Shown piece by piece: positions 53,816-62,722 of a DNA stretch of 64,000 bases. The translations under genes were made by a program, and so were the position numbers. A model generated the notes under the pieces. That model was given only the letters and a program-made list of their open reading frames with translations, was not told the origin of the DNA and did not search any database. This stretch comes from Runella zeae DSM 19591 (GTDB lineage Bacteria; Bacteroidota; Bacteroidia; Cytophagales; Spirosomataceae), in contig NZ_AUIF01000033.1 of the NCBI RefSeq assembly GCF_000423565.1, forward strand, positions 62,001 to 126,000. The letters run 5' to 3'. Numbering within the stretch: position 1 is the first letter of the stretch; each line of letters begins with the position of its first letter.

Positions 53816-53960
53816 TAGGCTCTTGGAAAAGATTTGTTTAATCTTCTCTTCTTTTGGTAAGACAAAACCCCGACTTTAGCTTTATATTTCAAATGAAAAG
53901 AGCCGTTAAATATCTATTTACATCACAAACGATTGTCGCCAATGACAGGCCACAATGTAT

Positions 53961-55559
53961 TTAATACCCGGTTCCGATTTTCCCCAACCAAAATGTTTTT
54001 TCAACAGGCTGTGCTGATTGGATTTTTCCAGCAATGCCGTATTGCCAGGCCACTACGGTTATTTTTAGGGGAGATTTGGCTTTAGGAGGAAGTTTGGTGA
54101 AAAATAATTGATGTCCCAACACGTAAGCAGGGCCTTCTTTTACGTAGAAGTGAACGGGTAAGTTCGATGAACTTTTGGCCCGTAAATCAATGGATTTGAC
54201 TTTGGTAGTTTGATTTGAGATTTGTTCAAAATCAATTTTTTGGCTGATTCCCTCGGTATTTTTAATGGGAAATTTGAGTTCAACTTGTTGAACAACTGAT
54301 TTGAAACGCTCGTCTCCTTCATTGTGCGCCAGAAGCCAAATGGCATTACTTCGTTTAGGGTTGCTAAACCCCATTCGGTAGAAACTTAGCCTAAAAGTTG
54401 TATCATTTATTTTTTGGACTGGCCCACAAATACGGTCAATTGCCAACAATGATGCCGCGTGTTGAGAAGTAGGTTTTATTTTAGAAGTATCTGTAAAAAA
54501 AGGTTTTAAGTAAAAGGTGATTCCATCGTTTGCGGGTTTGAATGTAAGGCTGAATTGCCCATGAGATTTAGACGGTTTTAGGGTATCGGCGTTTTGGATA
54601 AACCCTAAATATTGATTTCTCTTCCCCCGTGAATGAGCATAATAGGCTTCGGTAGCTCGCGCCATTTCTCCATCAAAACACCACGACGCCACGCTTTTAT
54701 CGCCACTAAATTGAGAATACGGAGCAGGGGGGGTGGTTGGCGGGGAATTGGGTTGCCAGCGGTCGATAAGCCACCCTTGCTGTGGGTCAATAAAACGAAG
54801 CCCGTCGTTGGAAAGGCGATAGTTGGCAGCTTTTTTGATAAAAAATGCGATGTAGTCAACCATCCGTTGGTTATAGTCAAAGTGACCGTGACCTGCATCT
54901 GCAAAAAAGGTAATGGGGGTTTTGGGGTGTGTTTTTACGTAATTAAAACCAGGCTGAATACGGTCTTCCCACCATTCTACTTCGCTCATAATAAACAAAC
55001 CTGGGATTCCTTCCACCGTACGAGTGCCCCAATCAGGGTTTGGTTTGCCGCTGCCTGTGAGGTGAGTGAGGGGGGAATCGCCTTTTATGGATACTATCGC
55101 CAAGGTTCGGGTGGGATTCCAAGCGCCAAAATTCCAAGGGAAAGAAGCATGGGCCGAATGCCCAATCGGCACAACGGGAGCCGTTGCTATTTCTTGATAA
55201 CCAGAGACTTCGGCCAATTGCTTCATCATGCTTTCAAAACCTTCGCCCGCTCCTTTATTGAAGTCAAAAACCATGTCTAAGCCTGGCGTTACCCAAATCG
55301 TAGCAAAGCCAATTTCGCTCATCGTCTGTCTGAATTTAGCGTTTTCTAATATTCCTTCCTCTATCATGTTGTGCATTCCCCACACTACGCCCTTTACTTT
55401 TTTGCAATTTTCAGGAATCCAGAGAAAAGCGGTGGGGTTATCGTTTATCTCAGGATGTTTGTACCCATCCACTTTCACCGACCATTGCCAAACTTGGGCG
55501 TAAAGGGTCGTTTTTAATAAAAGTGTGATAAGATATAGGGAGATGATTCGCATATACAT
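53961..55559 (-). CDS. Exported alpha/beta-hydrolase-like protein
   Basis: A 532-aa exported protein (leader to about residue 22, L-Y-A-Q). The first 270 residues form an alpha/beta-hydrolase-like domain with G-H-S-A-H as the nucleophile elbow (serine near 150) and a late H-G-H-F, a possible catalytic histidine. From about 275 to the end are beta-sandwich-type stretches. Proteins of this layout act as esterases or carry glycan-binding domains in PUL neighbourhoods. Start: the ATG at 55557-55559 is preferred over one 45 bp earlier that would have no leader. The gene is divergent from the small gene at 55609. Confidence 0.65.
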   Translation of the reverse strand: MYMRIISLYLITLLLKTTLYAQVWQWSVKVDGYKHPEINDNPTAFLWIPENCKKVKGVVWGMHNMIEEGILENAKFRQTMSEIGFATIWVTPGLDMVFDFNKGAGEGFESMMKQLAEVSGYQEIATAPVVPIGHSAHASFPWNFGAWNPTRTLAIVSIKGDSPLTHLTGSGKPNPDWGTRTVEGIPGLFIMSEVEWWEDRIQPGFNYVKTHPKTPITFFADAGHGHFDYNQRMVDYIAFFIKKAANYRLSNDGLRFIDPQQGWLIDRWQPNSPPTTPPAPYSQFSGDKSVASWCFDGEMARATEAYYAHSRGKRNQYLGFIQNADTLKPSKSHGQFSLTFKPANDGITFYLKPFFTDTSKIKPTSQHAASLLAIDRICGPVQKINDTTFRLSFYRMGFSNPKRSNAIWLLAHNEGDERFKSVVQQVELKFPIKNTEGISQKIDFEQISNQTTKVKSIDLRAKSSSNLPVHFYVKEGPAYVLGHQLFFTKLPPKAKSPLKITVVAWQYGIAGKIQSAQPVEKTFWLGKIGTGY

Positions 55560-55608
55560 ATTTACTTTAGCAGAGAAATCGGTTATATTTGTTAAAAAAA
55601 GCACTACA

Positions 55609-55848
55609 ATGACGGTTCAAACCCTTTATGATGATGTGGCTAATTTTATTGCCAACATGAATCCTACTAAAATCCTTGAACTAAAAGCACCCCTTGAAGC
55701 TCAAGAGCGTGTACAGGCCTTGATTGAAAAGGAAAAAGAGTCAGCATTGACAGCTACAGAAAAAGATGAACTTGACCATTTTCTTGTTTTGGAACGATTG
55801 ATAAGGCTTGCTAAAGCACACGCACGCCAGCGCTTGAGTGGTGTATGA
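55609..55848 (+). CDS. Small helical protein paired with HNH nuclease
   Basis: A 79-aa all-helical protein, M-T-V-Q-T-L-Y-D-D at the start and R-L-I-R-L-A-K-A-H-A-R-Q near the end, overlapping the HNH gene by 4 bp. Size, charge and the shared overlap suggest a partner or neutralising protein of the nuclease, as in small HNH modules seen in Bacteroidota and cyanobacteria. No fold is recognised. The ATG at 55609 is chosen over upstream in-frame codons which lie across the divergent start. Confidence 0.7.
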   Translation: MTVQTLYDDVANFIANMNPTKILELKAPLEAQERVQALIEKEKESALTATEKDELDHFLVLERLIRLAKAHARQRLSGV

Positions 55849-56264
55849 GTCAGAAAATACCTCGTGCTATCCGAAATAAAATTATTGAACGAGCTGAGCA
55901 TCGTTGTGAGTACTGCCGTATTCCTGATACGGATTCATATTATGGATTCCAAGTTGACCATATCATCAGCCGTAAACATGGAGGCGAAGATAAACTTGAT
56001 AATTTTGCCTATGCTTGTCCTGACTGCAATCGCTATAAAGGTTCCGATTTGGGAACATATCTTGGAAAAAATTTTGACTTTGTAAGATTTTTTCACCCTC
56101 GAATTGACGATTGGTCTTATCATTTTGAATTACAAACATCGGGATTAATCATTGGCAAAACTGATATTGGCAATGCCACTCTCAAAATTTTTGCTATCAA
56201 TCACCCAGACAGAATCATAGAACGTAAAGTGCTGTTTCAATTAGGATTAATGGATTTTTTGTGA
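55845..56264 (+). CDS. HNH endonuclease
   Basis: A 139-aa nuclease. The HNH core reads C-E-Y-C-R-I-P, then V-D-H-I-I-S-R, then L-D-N-F-A-Y-A-C-P-D-C-N-R-Y-K-G: two C-x-x-C pairs for structural zinc around the H-N-catalytic motif. The C-terminal 60 residues are extra to the HNH domain and may bind DNA. It overlaps the preceding small gene by 4 bp. Such pairs may be selfish or defence modules; the target is unknown. Confidence 0.85.
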   Translation: MSQKIPRAIRNKIIERAEHRCEYCRIPDTDSYYGFQVDHIISRKHGGEDKLDNFAYACPDCNRYKGSDLGTYLGKNFDFVRFFHPRIDDWSYHFELQTSGLIIGKTDIGNATLKIFAINHPDRIIERKVLFQLGLMDFL

Positions 56265-56307
56265 TATTACAGGCGCTTTATTCCCACATAAGCAATCACC
56301 TGAAAAT

Positions 56308-58695
56308 CTACTTTTCCACGTCAATTGTTACCTTACCATCTTTCCATGCAGGTGCTATTGTTTTGTCGTTGATAATCACTGCGTTTGGTTTTTCGGTAGC
56401 TCGCAATGAAATGCGCATTAGCGGCTGGCCATCTACTTGTATGTTGACTTCTTTTCCCTCATAATTTGCATTCAGAAAAACCTTAGAAAGGGAATGCAAA
56501 AACGTTTTCCCGTCTTTGCGCAAATAACTTCCATTGCTGACAAAAAAAGAGGTCAGATTATCAGGATTGGAACGGTCGGCTTTTTCGGGGAAAGTCACGG
56601 CGGTTAAATAGGCGTCGGTTTCCCAACCATTGATGACTGCATTGGCGTTGCGGTGCATAAGGCGGCCATCAGCGAGCAAATTGAGATAAACTTCCGTTAT
56701 CGTTCCGTTTTGGGTAATCCGTACTCCCTGCCAGTTGTCTCCGCTTATTTTTTCGATTACGGGCAAATTGGTACGCCCTGCGGCTCCATTAGCGCCTGAT
56801 GAACCAACAAAAGTTTCGACAGCTTTATTGGTGTTATCCAACAATAGAATAGCGTTCCAAAACTTTGTTTGTCGTGAGTTTTCAGCGGGTGAAATGGCAT
56901 AGTAAGGGATTTTCGTTTTGACGTCACGGTCTTTGATTCCCCATCGTTCTTCCAACTTCATTTTTTCGGGAAAATCGTGCGGATACCCCAATGGCAATGT
57001 TTCAGGATAAAGCGGCCGAAACAAAATTGATGCCTCTCCTTGGCTAATTTCGAGGTCGGGGCCTTTTTTCTTGGCTTCGTTTTGGTAATGTAACAAAAAC
57101 TCAAACTTGCCCGCTTCGTACGTTTTTACATCATCCAAGACCAAAATTACTTTGTCAAGCCACAAAAAATGACGGTAATTCCGCAAAAAATAGCGGGAAG
57201 TCGGCCCTGTTGCATCAGCCATGAGGTATTTGAGTGAGCTACCATTAATCAAATGATGCAGACTACCTGACGTTTTTACGGCATGATATTGGTCTTGCGG
57301 GTCTTGCGCTTTGCCATTGAACAACATAACGTTGTGAGCTTCACTCCGTACAAAATATGAACTGTACTCAGGTAAACCGTAGCTGACATCACCGCCGTCG
57401 ATGAGTAAATACTGGCCGTTGTGGTACAACACAAACGAACCTGCATCGGCGTGCGCATGATTCCAAGTATAACCCGATTTTACCCCCAACATCGTCGCAT
57501 CTTTCTCCCAAGACGAGCGCAACATTCCCCAGCCCATATCTTTGTAAATAGCCGCCGTGGGAAGAGGGTTAGAAAGAGTCGAGTTTTGAATGCCGAGTGT
57601 AGAATTTGTATTCCTTTTTCCTAATTCATCATTCTTAATTCGTAATTCTATTGGGTGGTACAACAGCCCCAACGGAGTAGCAAGATTCATGTCTTCTCGC
57701 CCTTCGCTGTTGCCTATTTGTTGTAAATACCAATAATAATGAGGATTCCCCATTCCCATCGCCAACATCAATTTGGTGGGACGTTCTCCGTTGGCATAGT
57801 CGTTTGAATCACCAAAATTCAGCGACATCATTCGGTGCTTTGACGTGGGATAGGAGGCATGGATAAACCAATCGACTGTCTTTTTGAGGGTTTCATCATA
57901 AGGCATTGATGCCTTTCCAAAAAGGTTGGTCCAAGCCAAACGAAACGTAAGGTATTCTGAAACCGCAAAGTTGGCATAACTCACACTTTCGTAAAAGCCT
58001 CCATTGGCATCGAAGTTGGAGGGCTTATTTTCCAACACACTTCCCTGAAACGCAAACCATTCTTTGGACGCTCGCATTATTTCCTCAGCCCAGGTTTTGG
58101 CTTGGGGCTCTTCGTTCAGTACTGCCATGGAAGCTATCCCTGCTTGGAATACCACCGCCGACCACCAATTATGCCCCATCGAGTTGAGGGTATGAATGCG
58201 GCTATCTTCTGATATCCAATCTTTTATGGCAGGTTCAATTCCCAGTTTGATAATTTTATTAGCGATTTCTTTGCGTTCGGAAGGAGTGAGGTAATTGTAA
58301 ATGCCGTCGAAAGCAATAGCTGTTTGAAAACAGCCACGGGCAGTTCCAAGGCCTGAGTTCCACCGTGGAGTGCGGTCGTCCATGCCGTCCCACTGAGGAC
58401 GATTTACCCAGTCGAGCAGCAAAAGCTTGGCACGTTCGGCGTATTTGGTGTCGCCTGTCATGCAATAAACCAAAGTCAGGTTTTCCAAATTCCCCCCTTT
58501 TCCGTCGAGGGATTTTTCGGTGCGTTGCAGCATATTTTGCCAAGCTTTGGCCAATAAAGTATCGGTTTGGAGGCGTTCTTTGGTAATCTTGACGCGCTCA
58601 GGGGTATAAAAAAGATAAGGGTGTGCCTTTTTTGATTGGCCAAAAGTTGTAAAACAGAATAAGTTGAAAAACCAGAAAATGATATGTTTTTTCAT
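56308..58695 (-). CDS. Heparinase II/III-family polysaccharide lyase, exported
   Basis: A 795-aa exported lyase (leader 1-19, F-G-Q) of the alpha/alpha-toroid plus beta-sandwich type. Family markers are N-S-M-G-H-N-W-W near 170, G-F-Y-E-S-V-S-Y-A-N with the catalytic tyrosine near 245, N-H-A-H-A-D-A-G-S-F with the metal-site histidines near 410, and I-D-G-G-D-V-S-Y-G. It would cut uronate-containing chains by beta-elimination. A segment at about residues 349-376, I-E-L-R-I-K-N-D-E-L-G-K and N-S-T-L-G-I-Q-N-S, is encoded by AATTC-rich repeat DNA and looks like an in-frame insertion. It is the last gene of PUL 3. Confidence 0.85.
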   Translation of the reverse strand: MKKHIIFWFFNLFCFTTFGQSKKAHPYLFYTPERVKITKERLQTDTLLAKAWQNMLQRTEKSLDGKGGNLENLTLVYCMTGDTKYAERAKLLLLDWVNRPQWDGMDDRTPRWNSGLGTARGCFQTAIAFDGIYNYLTPSERKEIANKIIKLGIEPAIKDWISEDSRIHTLNSMGHNWWSAVVFQAGIASMAVLNEEPQAKTWAEEIMRASKEWFAFQGSVLENKPSNFDANGGFYESVSYANFAVSEYLTFRLAWTNLFGKASMPYDETLKKTVDWFIHASYPTSKHRMMSLNFGDSNDYANGERPTKLMLAMGMGNPHYYWYLQQIGNSEGREDMNLATPLGLLYHPIELRIKNDELGKRNTNSTLGIQNSTLSNPLPTAAIYKDMGWGMLRSSWEKDATMLGVKSGYTWNHAHADAGSFVLYHNGQYLLIDGGDVSYGLPEYSSYFVRSEAHNVMLFNGKAQDPQDQYHAVKTSGSLHHLINGSSLKYLMADATGPTSRYFLRNYRHFLWLDKVILVLDDVKTYEAGKFEFLLHYQNEAKKKGPDLEISQGEASILFRPLYPETLPLGYPHDFPEKMKLEERWGIKDRDVKTKIPYYAISPAENSRQTKFWNAILLLDNTNKAVETFVGSSGANGAAGRTNLPVIEKISGDNWQGVRITQNGTITEVYLNLLADGRLMHRNANAVINGWETDAYLTAVTFPEKADRSNPDNLTSFFVSNGSYLRKDGKTFLHSLSKVFLNANYEGKEVNIQVDGQPLMRISLRATEKPNAVIINDKTIAPAWKDGKVTIDVEK

Positions 58696-58752
58696 GTAAA
58701 CGGAGTGGTTATTTCTTGATTTTATTGCGGGATATTGCCAGCTTCAAGGAAT

Positions 58753-59631
58753 CTAAAAGTGTTGGAATTGATTTTTGGGTAAAAGCTCGTTGCTAACAGC
58801 CCCCATTAAAGCAGCGTATTCGTTGAGTGCCGACTGACGCAGCGCTACTTGGTTCATTAGGCGCGTCTTGATTGCTGGGAAGAATAACTCAGAGGACTGG
58901 GCAATGTTTCCCCCAAAAACAATCACGTCGGGTTGGTAAAGAGCCACAAATTCTTCCATTATTATACTCAGATTTTGGGCAAATTCATCAAATGTTTGTC
59001 GAGCGGCGGGATTGGTCTCGTAGGTATCCACCAGTTCTTTCACGCCCGTAATGGAATGCTGCGTGAGCTGAAAGTAACGTTTTATAAACCAACGAGTTGA
59101 GATGTAGTCTTCGGCTACGCCTTCGTGCAGTGGGTGGTTGATGCCAAGTGCTAAATCGTAAGCCTTTCTGTTTTCAAATAATGACGTACCTAAGCCCGTC
59201 CCGAGGGTGATTCCTAATCCTTTCGCAAAACCTTTCCCTGCGCCAAATACCATTTCGCCTGCTAAAAATGCTTCCGCATCATTACTGAAACAGATTTGAG
59301 TAGGCGAAATGGTGAGGCGTGCTGCTAATGCCCGACGAATGTCAAGGCCGTAGAGACGGTCGTATTTATTGACGTTTTTCATCCAACAAATACCGTTTTC
59401 GTAGTCAAATGGCCCTGGCATGGCAATCCCAATTTGACATTCCGAAAGGTTGTCGGATTGAATAGTTTGCCGAACTGTCGTTGCCCATGTCGTCAATATT
59501 TCGTCAGCGGAAGCATGCGAATCAACGGGCATACGTCGTAGTGATGACTCATTGATTGTTCCTGAGACAAGATTAACAACCGCCGCTGTAATGTGTGAAC
59601 CACCTATATCTACACCTATGTACGTTTTCAT
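58753..59631 (-). CDS. ROK-family sugar kinase lacking the zinc motif
   Basis: A 292-aa member of the ROK family, with V-D-I-G-G-S-H-I at the N-terminal phosphate loop, M-P-G-P-F-D and G-T-G-L-G-T-S as further ATP/sugar contacts, and D-A-E-A-F. It would phosphorylate a hexose or hexosamine. The usual ROK zinc motif C-x-C-G-x-x-G-C-x-E is missing; the corresponding stretch reads H-P-L-H-E-G-V-A-E-D-Y. The start at 59631 is preferred over an ATG 21 bp earlier. It is about 60 bp upstream of the lyase gene, and 100 bp downstream of GH97 across a repeat. Confidence 0.8.
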   Translation of the reverse strand: MKTYIGVDIGGSHITAAVVNLVSGTINESSLRRMPVDSHASADEILTTWATTVRQTIQSDNLSECQIGIAMPGPFDYENGICWMKNVNKYDRLYGLDIRRALAARLTISPTQICFSNDAEAFLAGEMVFGAGKGFAKGLGITLGTGLGTSLFENRKAYDLALGINHPLHEGVAEDYISTRWFIKRYFQLTQHSITGVKELVDTYETNPAARQTFDEFAQNLSIIMEEFVALYQPDVIVFGGNIAQSSELFFPAIKTRLMNQVALRQSALNEYAALMGAVSNELLPKNQFQHF

Positions 59632-59644
59632 TTGAATTTGATTT

Positions 59645-59731
59645 GAAGACACAGAGTTACTCAGAGTTCGACACGGAGTTTCACTAAGCGGTGCTACTCT
59701 GTGAAAAACTTTGTGTTACTCCGTGTCTATT
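59645..59731. repeat. Interspersed palindromic repeat between GH97 and ROK
   Basis: GACACGGAGT at 59670-59679 pairs with ACTCCGTGTC at 59718-59727, and TTTCAC (59679-59684) with GTGAAA (59701-59706), giving one long stem. A further shorter copy, ACACAGAGTTACTC, is at 59650-59663. ACACGGAGT-type units like this are a common short intergenic repeat in bacteria. Confidence 0.6.
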
Positions 59732-61651
59732 TTACATTTCTTTCAACCAAATGGCCTGCCCTCCCGAGGCTTTAAGATTCACTTTCAACACACTTTTAGC
59801 ATCTATTTCCTGTGTTTGAATGCCTACTTTGGTTTTGGTGGTTACAGTGTCATCATCTGAGTAAATTTTGGCTTGGTATTTTTTCCCTTTTGGCAAGAAA
59901 TCGAATTTTACCTCCAAGCTACGGGCGTCATTGTTGGTCATCGTACCAATAAACCAGTCGTTGCCACTTCGGCGAGCAGTGGTGATGTATTGACCGATTT
60001 CGCCCTGAAGTACCCGCGTTTCGTCCCAAGAAGTAGGGATTTGTTTCCAAAATTCTAGCTCTGGTTCGCCTTCATATAAAGCAGGTTTGTCGTACCAAAA
60101 CAAGGTTTGTAAAGGACTGTAATAAACGGCTGCCATGGCCAACTGATGCGCATGGGTGGTTTTGATTCGTTTATCGAAGTAGCAAACGGTATAATCGGCT
60201 GCTCCACCGATATAGCGCGTAAATGGCAGTGTGACGTTGTGGGTAGCATCGGGCATTTCTTCATTCCCACGGATTCCTTCGGCCGTCATTAAGTTAGGAA
60301 AAGTACGCATCTCACCCGTTGGTCGCCAATCGTCGTGGACATTGACCATGAGTTGATTTTCGGCGCATTTTTTAATCATTTCTTCCACCCATACCGTCCA
60401 GCGATGACTCCCGACTTGCACAAATCCGTATTTTACCCCTTTGATACCCCATTTGTGAAAAAGAGGAAAAATCTCATCCGCCTGTTTAACAAGCGCCTGT
60501 TTGTTGACGTACAACCAAACTCCCACACCCCGTTCTTTTCCGTACTGCACCACGGCAGGCATGTCAATGGGAGCCTTTACTTGCGTAGCGTCCGAATCCC
60601 AAGTGAGGGCAGGGCCGTACCATTTCCAATCAAACAAAATGTATTGTAAACCACGTTGTTGGGCAAAATCAATGGCGGTTTTAGCACCTTCGGTGGTCAG
60701 GGTCATTTCGCGGATGATTTTTCCAGGTTTTACCCATGACCAATCTCCCCAGCCCTTGCTTTTATCGGTAGAAACGGGAGGATTAAGGTTGAGCAAAATA
60801 TCGTTGTTTTCAATCAATTTTCCTGGCGTTTCGGCAATCATAACTACGCGCCAAGGAGTGCCAAAATAGGTAATAGCATCTACTTTGTCGTCGAGCGAAA
60901 CCAGTATCGAATTAGGTTTGGAGGGATGGAGTTTAAATTTACCGCGTGAGTAATCGGTCATAGCAGCTTCGGCCAAACAAGCATACAAGCCATTTGAAAG
61001 TTTTAGGGTCAAAGGCCGTTCGCAATCGTCCACCCAGTTTTGAAGCGGGAGAGGGGCATATTTGCCCTGCGCCCATTGGGTATAATAGGCTAAACTGCCT
61101 TCTGGTAGAGCAAACTCCGTATTTTCGGCGGTAATTTGATAATAACTTCCTTTGGGATTTTCAGGGAAGAAATATCGAATAGCAATCCCTTCATTGTAAG
61201 CCCTTACCTGAATTTGCATTTTGTAATCGGCATTACTGGCCTTTTGAAACGATAAGGTCGCCGCCTCAAAATGATCCTTAACGACAGAACGCTCACCGTA
61301 AAGTGGTTTCCAAGTGGTATCTTGTTTGGAGGTTTCTGTTTTGATAAAGGTAAGGTCTTCACACCAATACTGAGTTTTGTCCACCTTCAAGGCCATCGCC
61401 AATTCTGAAAGGTGGTTGTCGAGCTGGATGTCTAAGGCAGACTCTGAAATCACAGGGGTATTTTTGTAGGATACTGTATAAAAAATACTTCGCCGTCCGT
61501 CACTCGCTTGTTTTTGATATACTTGGCAGCTTAGATTCTTATCGGGCGACTGAATGATGGTGCGGGTGTTTTCTAACACGCCCGTTTGCCCCCACACCAA
61601 CTGGTTGAGCAGTAGGGTTAAGAAAAGGAGGAGAGTTGATTTTTGAGCCAT
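59732..61651 (-). CDS. GH97 family glycoside hydrolase
   Basis: A 639-aa exported alpha-glycosidase (leader 1-21, V-W-G-Q). The N-terminal GH97 beta-sandwich spans about 25-290, the TIM barrel about 300-540 and the C-terminal domain about 550-639. Family blocks are W-G-D-W-S-W-V-K-P-G, D-W-K-W-Y-G-P, A-E-G-I-R-G-N-E-E (conserved glutamates) and G-A-A-D-Y-T. The site that in retaining members holds the nucleophile aspartate (K-V-D-F) reads K-Y-G-F here, which fits an inverting enzyme using glutamates, as in SusB. It may release galactose- or glucose-type terminal residues. Confidence 0.88.
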   Translation of the reverse strand: MAQKSTLLLFLTLLLNQLVWGQTGVLENTRTIIQSPDKNLSCQVYQKQASDGRRSIFYTVSYKNTPVISESALDIQLDNHLSELAMALKVDKTQYWCEDLTFIKTETSKQDTTWKPLYGERSVVKDHFEAATLSFQKASNADYKMQIQVRAYNEGIAIRYFFPENPKGSYYQITAENTEFALPEGSLAYYTQWAQGKYAPLPLQNWVDDCERPLTLKLSNGLYACLAEAAMTDYSRGKFKLHPSKPNSILVSLDDKVDAITYFGTPWRVVMIAETPGKLIENNDILLNLNPPVSTDKSKGWGDWSWVKPGKIIREMTLTTEGAKTAIDFAQQRGLQYILFDWKWYGPALTWDSDATQVKAPIDMPAVVQYGKERGVGVWLYVNKQALVKQADEIFPLFHKWGIKGVKYGFVQVGSHRWTVWVEEMIKKCAENQLMVNVHDDWRPTGEMRTFPNLMTAEGIRGNEEMPDATHNVTLPFTRYIGGAADYTVCYFDKRIKTTHAHQLAMAAVYYSPLQTLFWYDKPALYEGEPELEFWKQIPTSWDETRVLQGEIGQYITTARRSGNDWFIGTMTNNDARSLEVKFDFLPKGKKYQAKIYSDDDTVTTKTKVGIQTQEIDAKSVLKVNLKASGGQAIWLKEM

Positions 61652-61677
61652 GTTTTTTAAAGTTTTTGGTTTAACCT

Positions 61678-61700
61678 TTCCAAGGTTTTAAACCTTGGAA
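61678..61700. repeat. Palindrome overlapping the lacI-type stop
   Basis: Arms 61678-61688 and 61690-61700 pair perfectly around a single base. The sequence contains the stop codon of the LacI-type gene (61688-61690), so the coding end and the hairpin are the same DNA. Stem type CCAAGGTTT/AAACCTTGG is a frequent repeat in this phylum. Confidence 0.6.
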
Positions 61701-62722
61701 GGGGACTGTTTTTGAGAGGATAATCGTTTGATGAGGGTTGCGGGTAGGATGTATTTTTGGGGTAAATAATCTTCGGCTCGATGATTCATGTGGTTCAGTA
61801 GCGTCAAAATGAGCTGTTGGGCCATTTCATGAACGGGCTGGGCAATGGCCGAAATAGTGGGTTGGTGAATTCGGAACAAGTCATTGTCATCAAACACGAC
61901 AATGCCAAACTCGCTACCGATGTTGATTTTTAAACGACTCAATACTTCAATGCCGCTGATGGCCAAATAATTGGTAGCAAAAAACAGCGCATCCAACTGA
62001 GGATGTTTTCGTAAAAACTGCTCAATTTCATTGGTAATATCCGTCGTTTTGGCCGTCAGATAATCGAACTTAATCATGAGGGTATCTTTGCGGTGTTCAA
62101 AAACGGAGCGTTGATAGCCAAGCAATCGGTCAATCATCTGAGCTTGGGCGGAGTCCAAGGTGACTAAGCCAATGTTATGATAACCTTGAGCAAAAAGAAA
62201 ATCAACAGCTTTGTAGGCACTTTCAAAATTATTCATCCCGACGTAGCTGGCTTCTACATCTTTGCACTGGCGGTCAAAAAGAACAACGGGCAAATTGCTT
62301 TGCATCAAGTCACGGATGTCGTCTTCGATGCTTTCGGTGGGCGTGATAATGTAGCCGTCAACGTTTCTTTCCCGAAAAGTTGTTATCAACTCTTTGGCTT
62401 TTTTCGGACTATTTTTGGTGCTGCTGTAAATGATTTTATAGCCGTTTTCGTAGGCAATGTTTTCAATGCTCCCCGCAATACTCGAAAAAAACGTATCGGC
62501 AATATCCTCTACCATTAGACCGATGACGTTGGTTTTGCCCGTGCGTAAACTTTTGGCTAAATGATTGGGCTTAAAGTTCGTTTTCTCCACAAAATCCAGC
62601 ACTTTCTGGGTCAACTCCTCGCTGATTCGTTTCTCTTTGGCTTTGCCATTGAGAATGTACGAAACCGTAGCGGTTGAGATTTGCAGTGTTTCGGCTATGG
62701 CTTTGATAGAGAGCTTTTTCAT
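61688..62722 (-). CDS. LacI-family transcriptional regulator
   Basis: A 344-aa repressor-type regulator. The DNA-binding headpiece (1-50) has K-A-I-A-E-T-L-Q-I-S-T-A-T-V-S-Y-I-L-N-G, and the sugar-binding periplasmic-protein-like domain runs from about 60 to 335. It overlaps the GH88 gene by 4 bp (62719-62722) and precedes GH97, so it is a member of the operon it probably controls. The effector would be an oligosaccharide or sugar acid product; none can be read from the sequence. Confidence 0.9.
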   Translation of the reverse strand: MKKLSIKAIAETLQISTATVSYILNGKAKEKRISEELTQKVLDFVEKTNFKPNHLAKSLRTGKTNVIGLMVEDIADTFFSSIAGSIENIAYENGYKIIYSSTKNSPKKAKELITTFRERNVDGYIITPTESIEDDIRDLMQSNLPVVLFDRQCKDVEASYVGMNNFESAYKAVDFLFAQGYHNIGLVTLDSAQAQMIDRLLGYQRSVFEHRKDTLMIKFDYLTAKTTDITNEIEQFLRKHPQLDALFFATNYLAISGIEVLSRLKINIGSEFGIVVFDDNDLFRIHQPTISAIAQPVHEMAQQLILTLLNHMNHRAEDYLPQKYILPATLIKRLSSQKQSPSKV

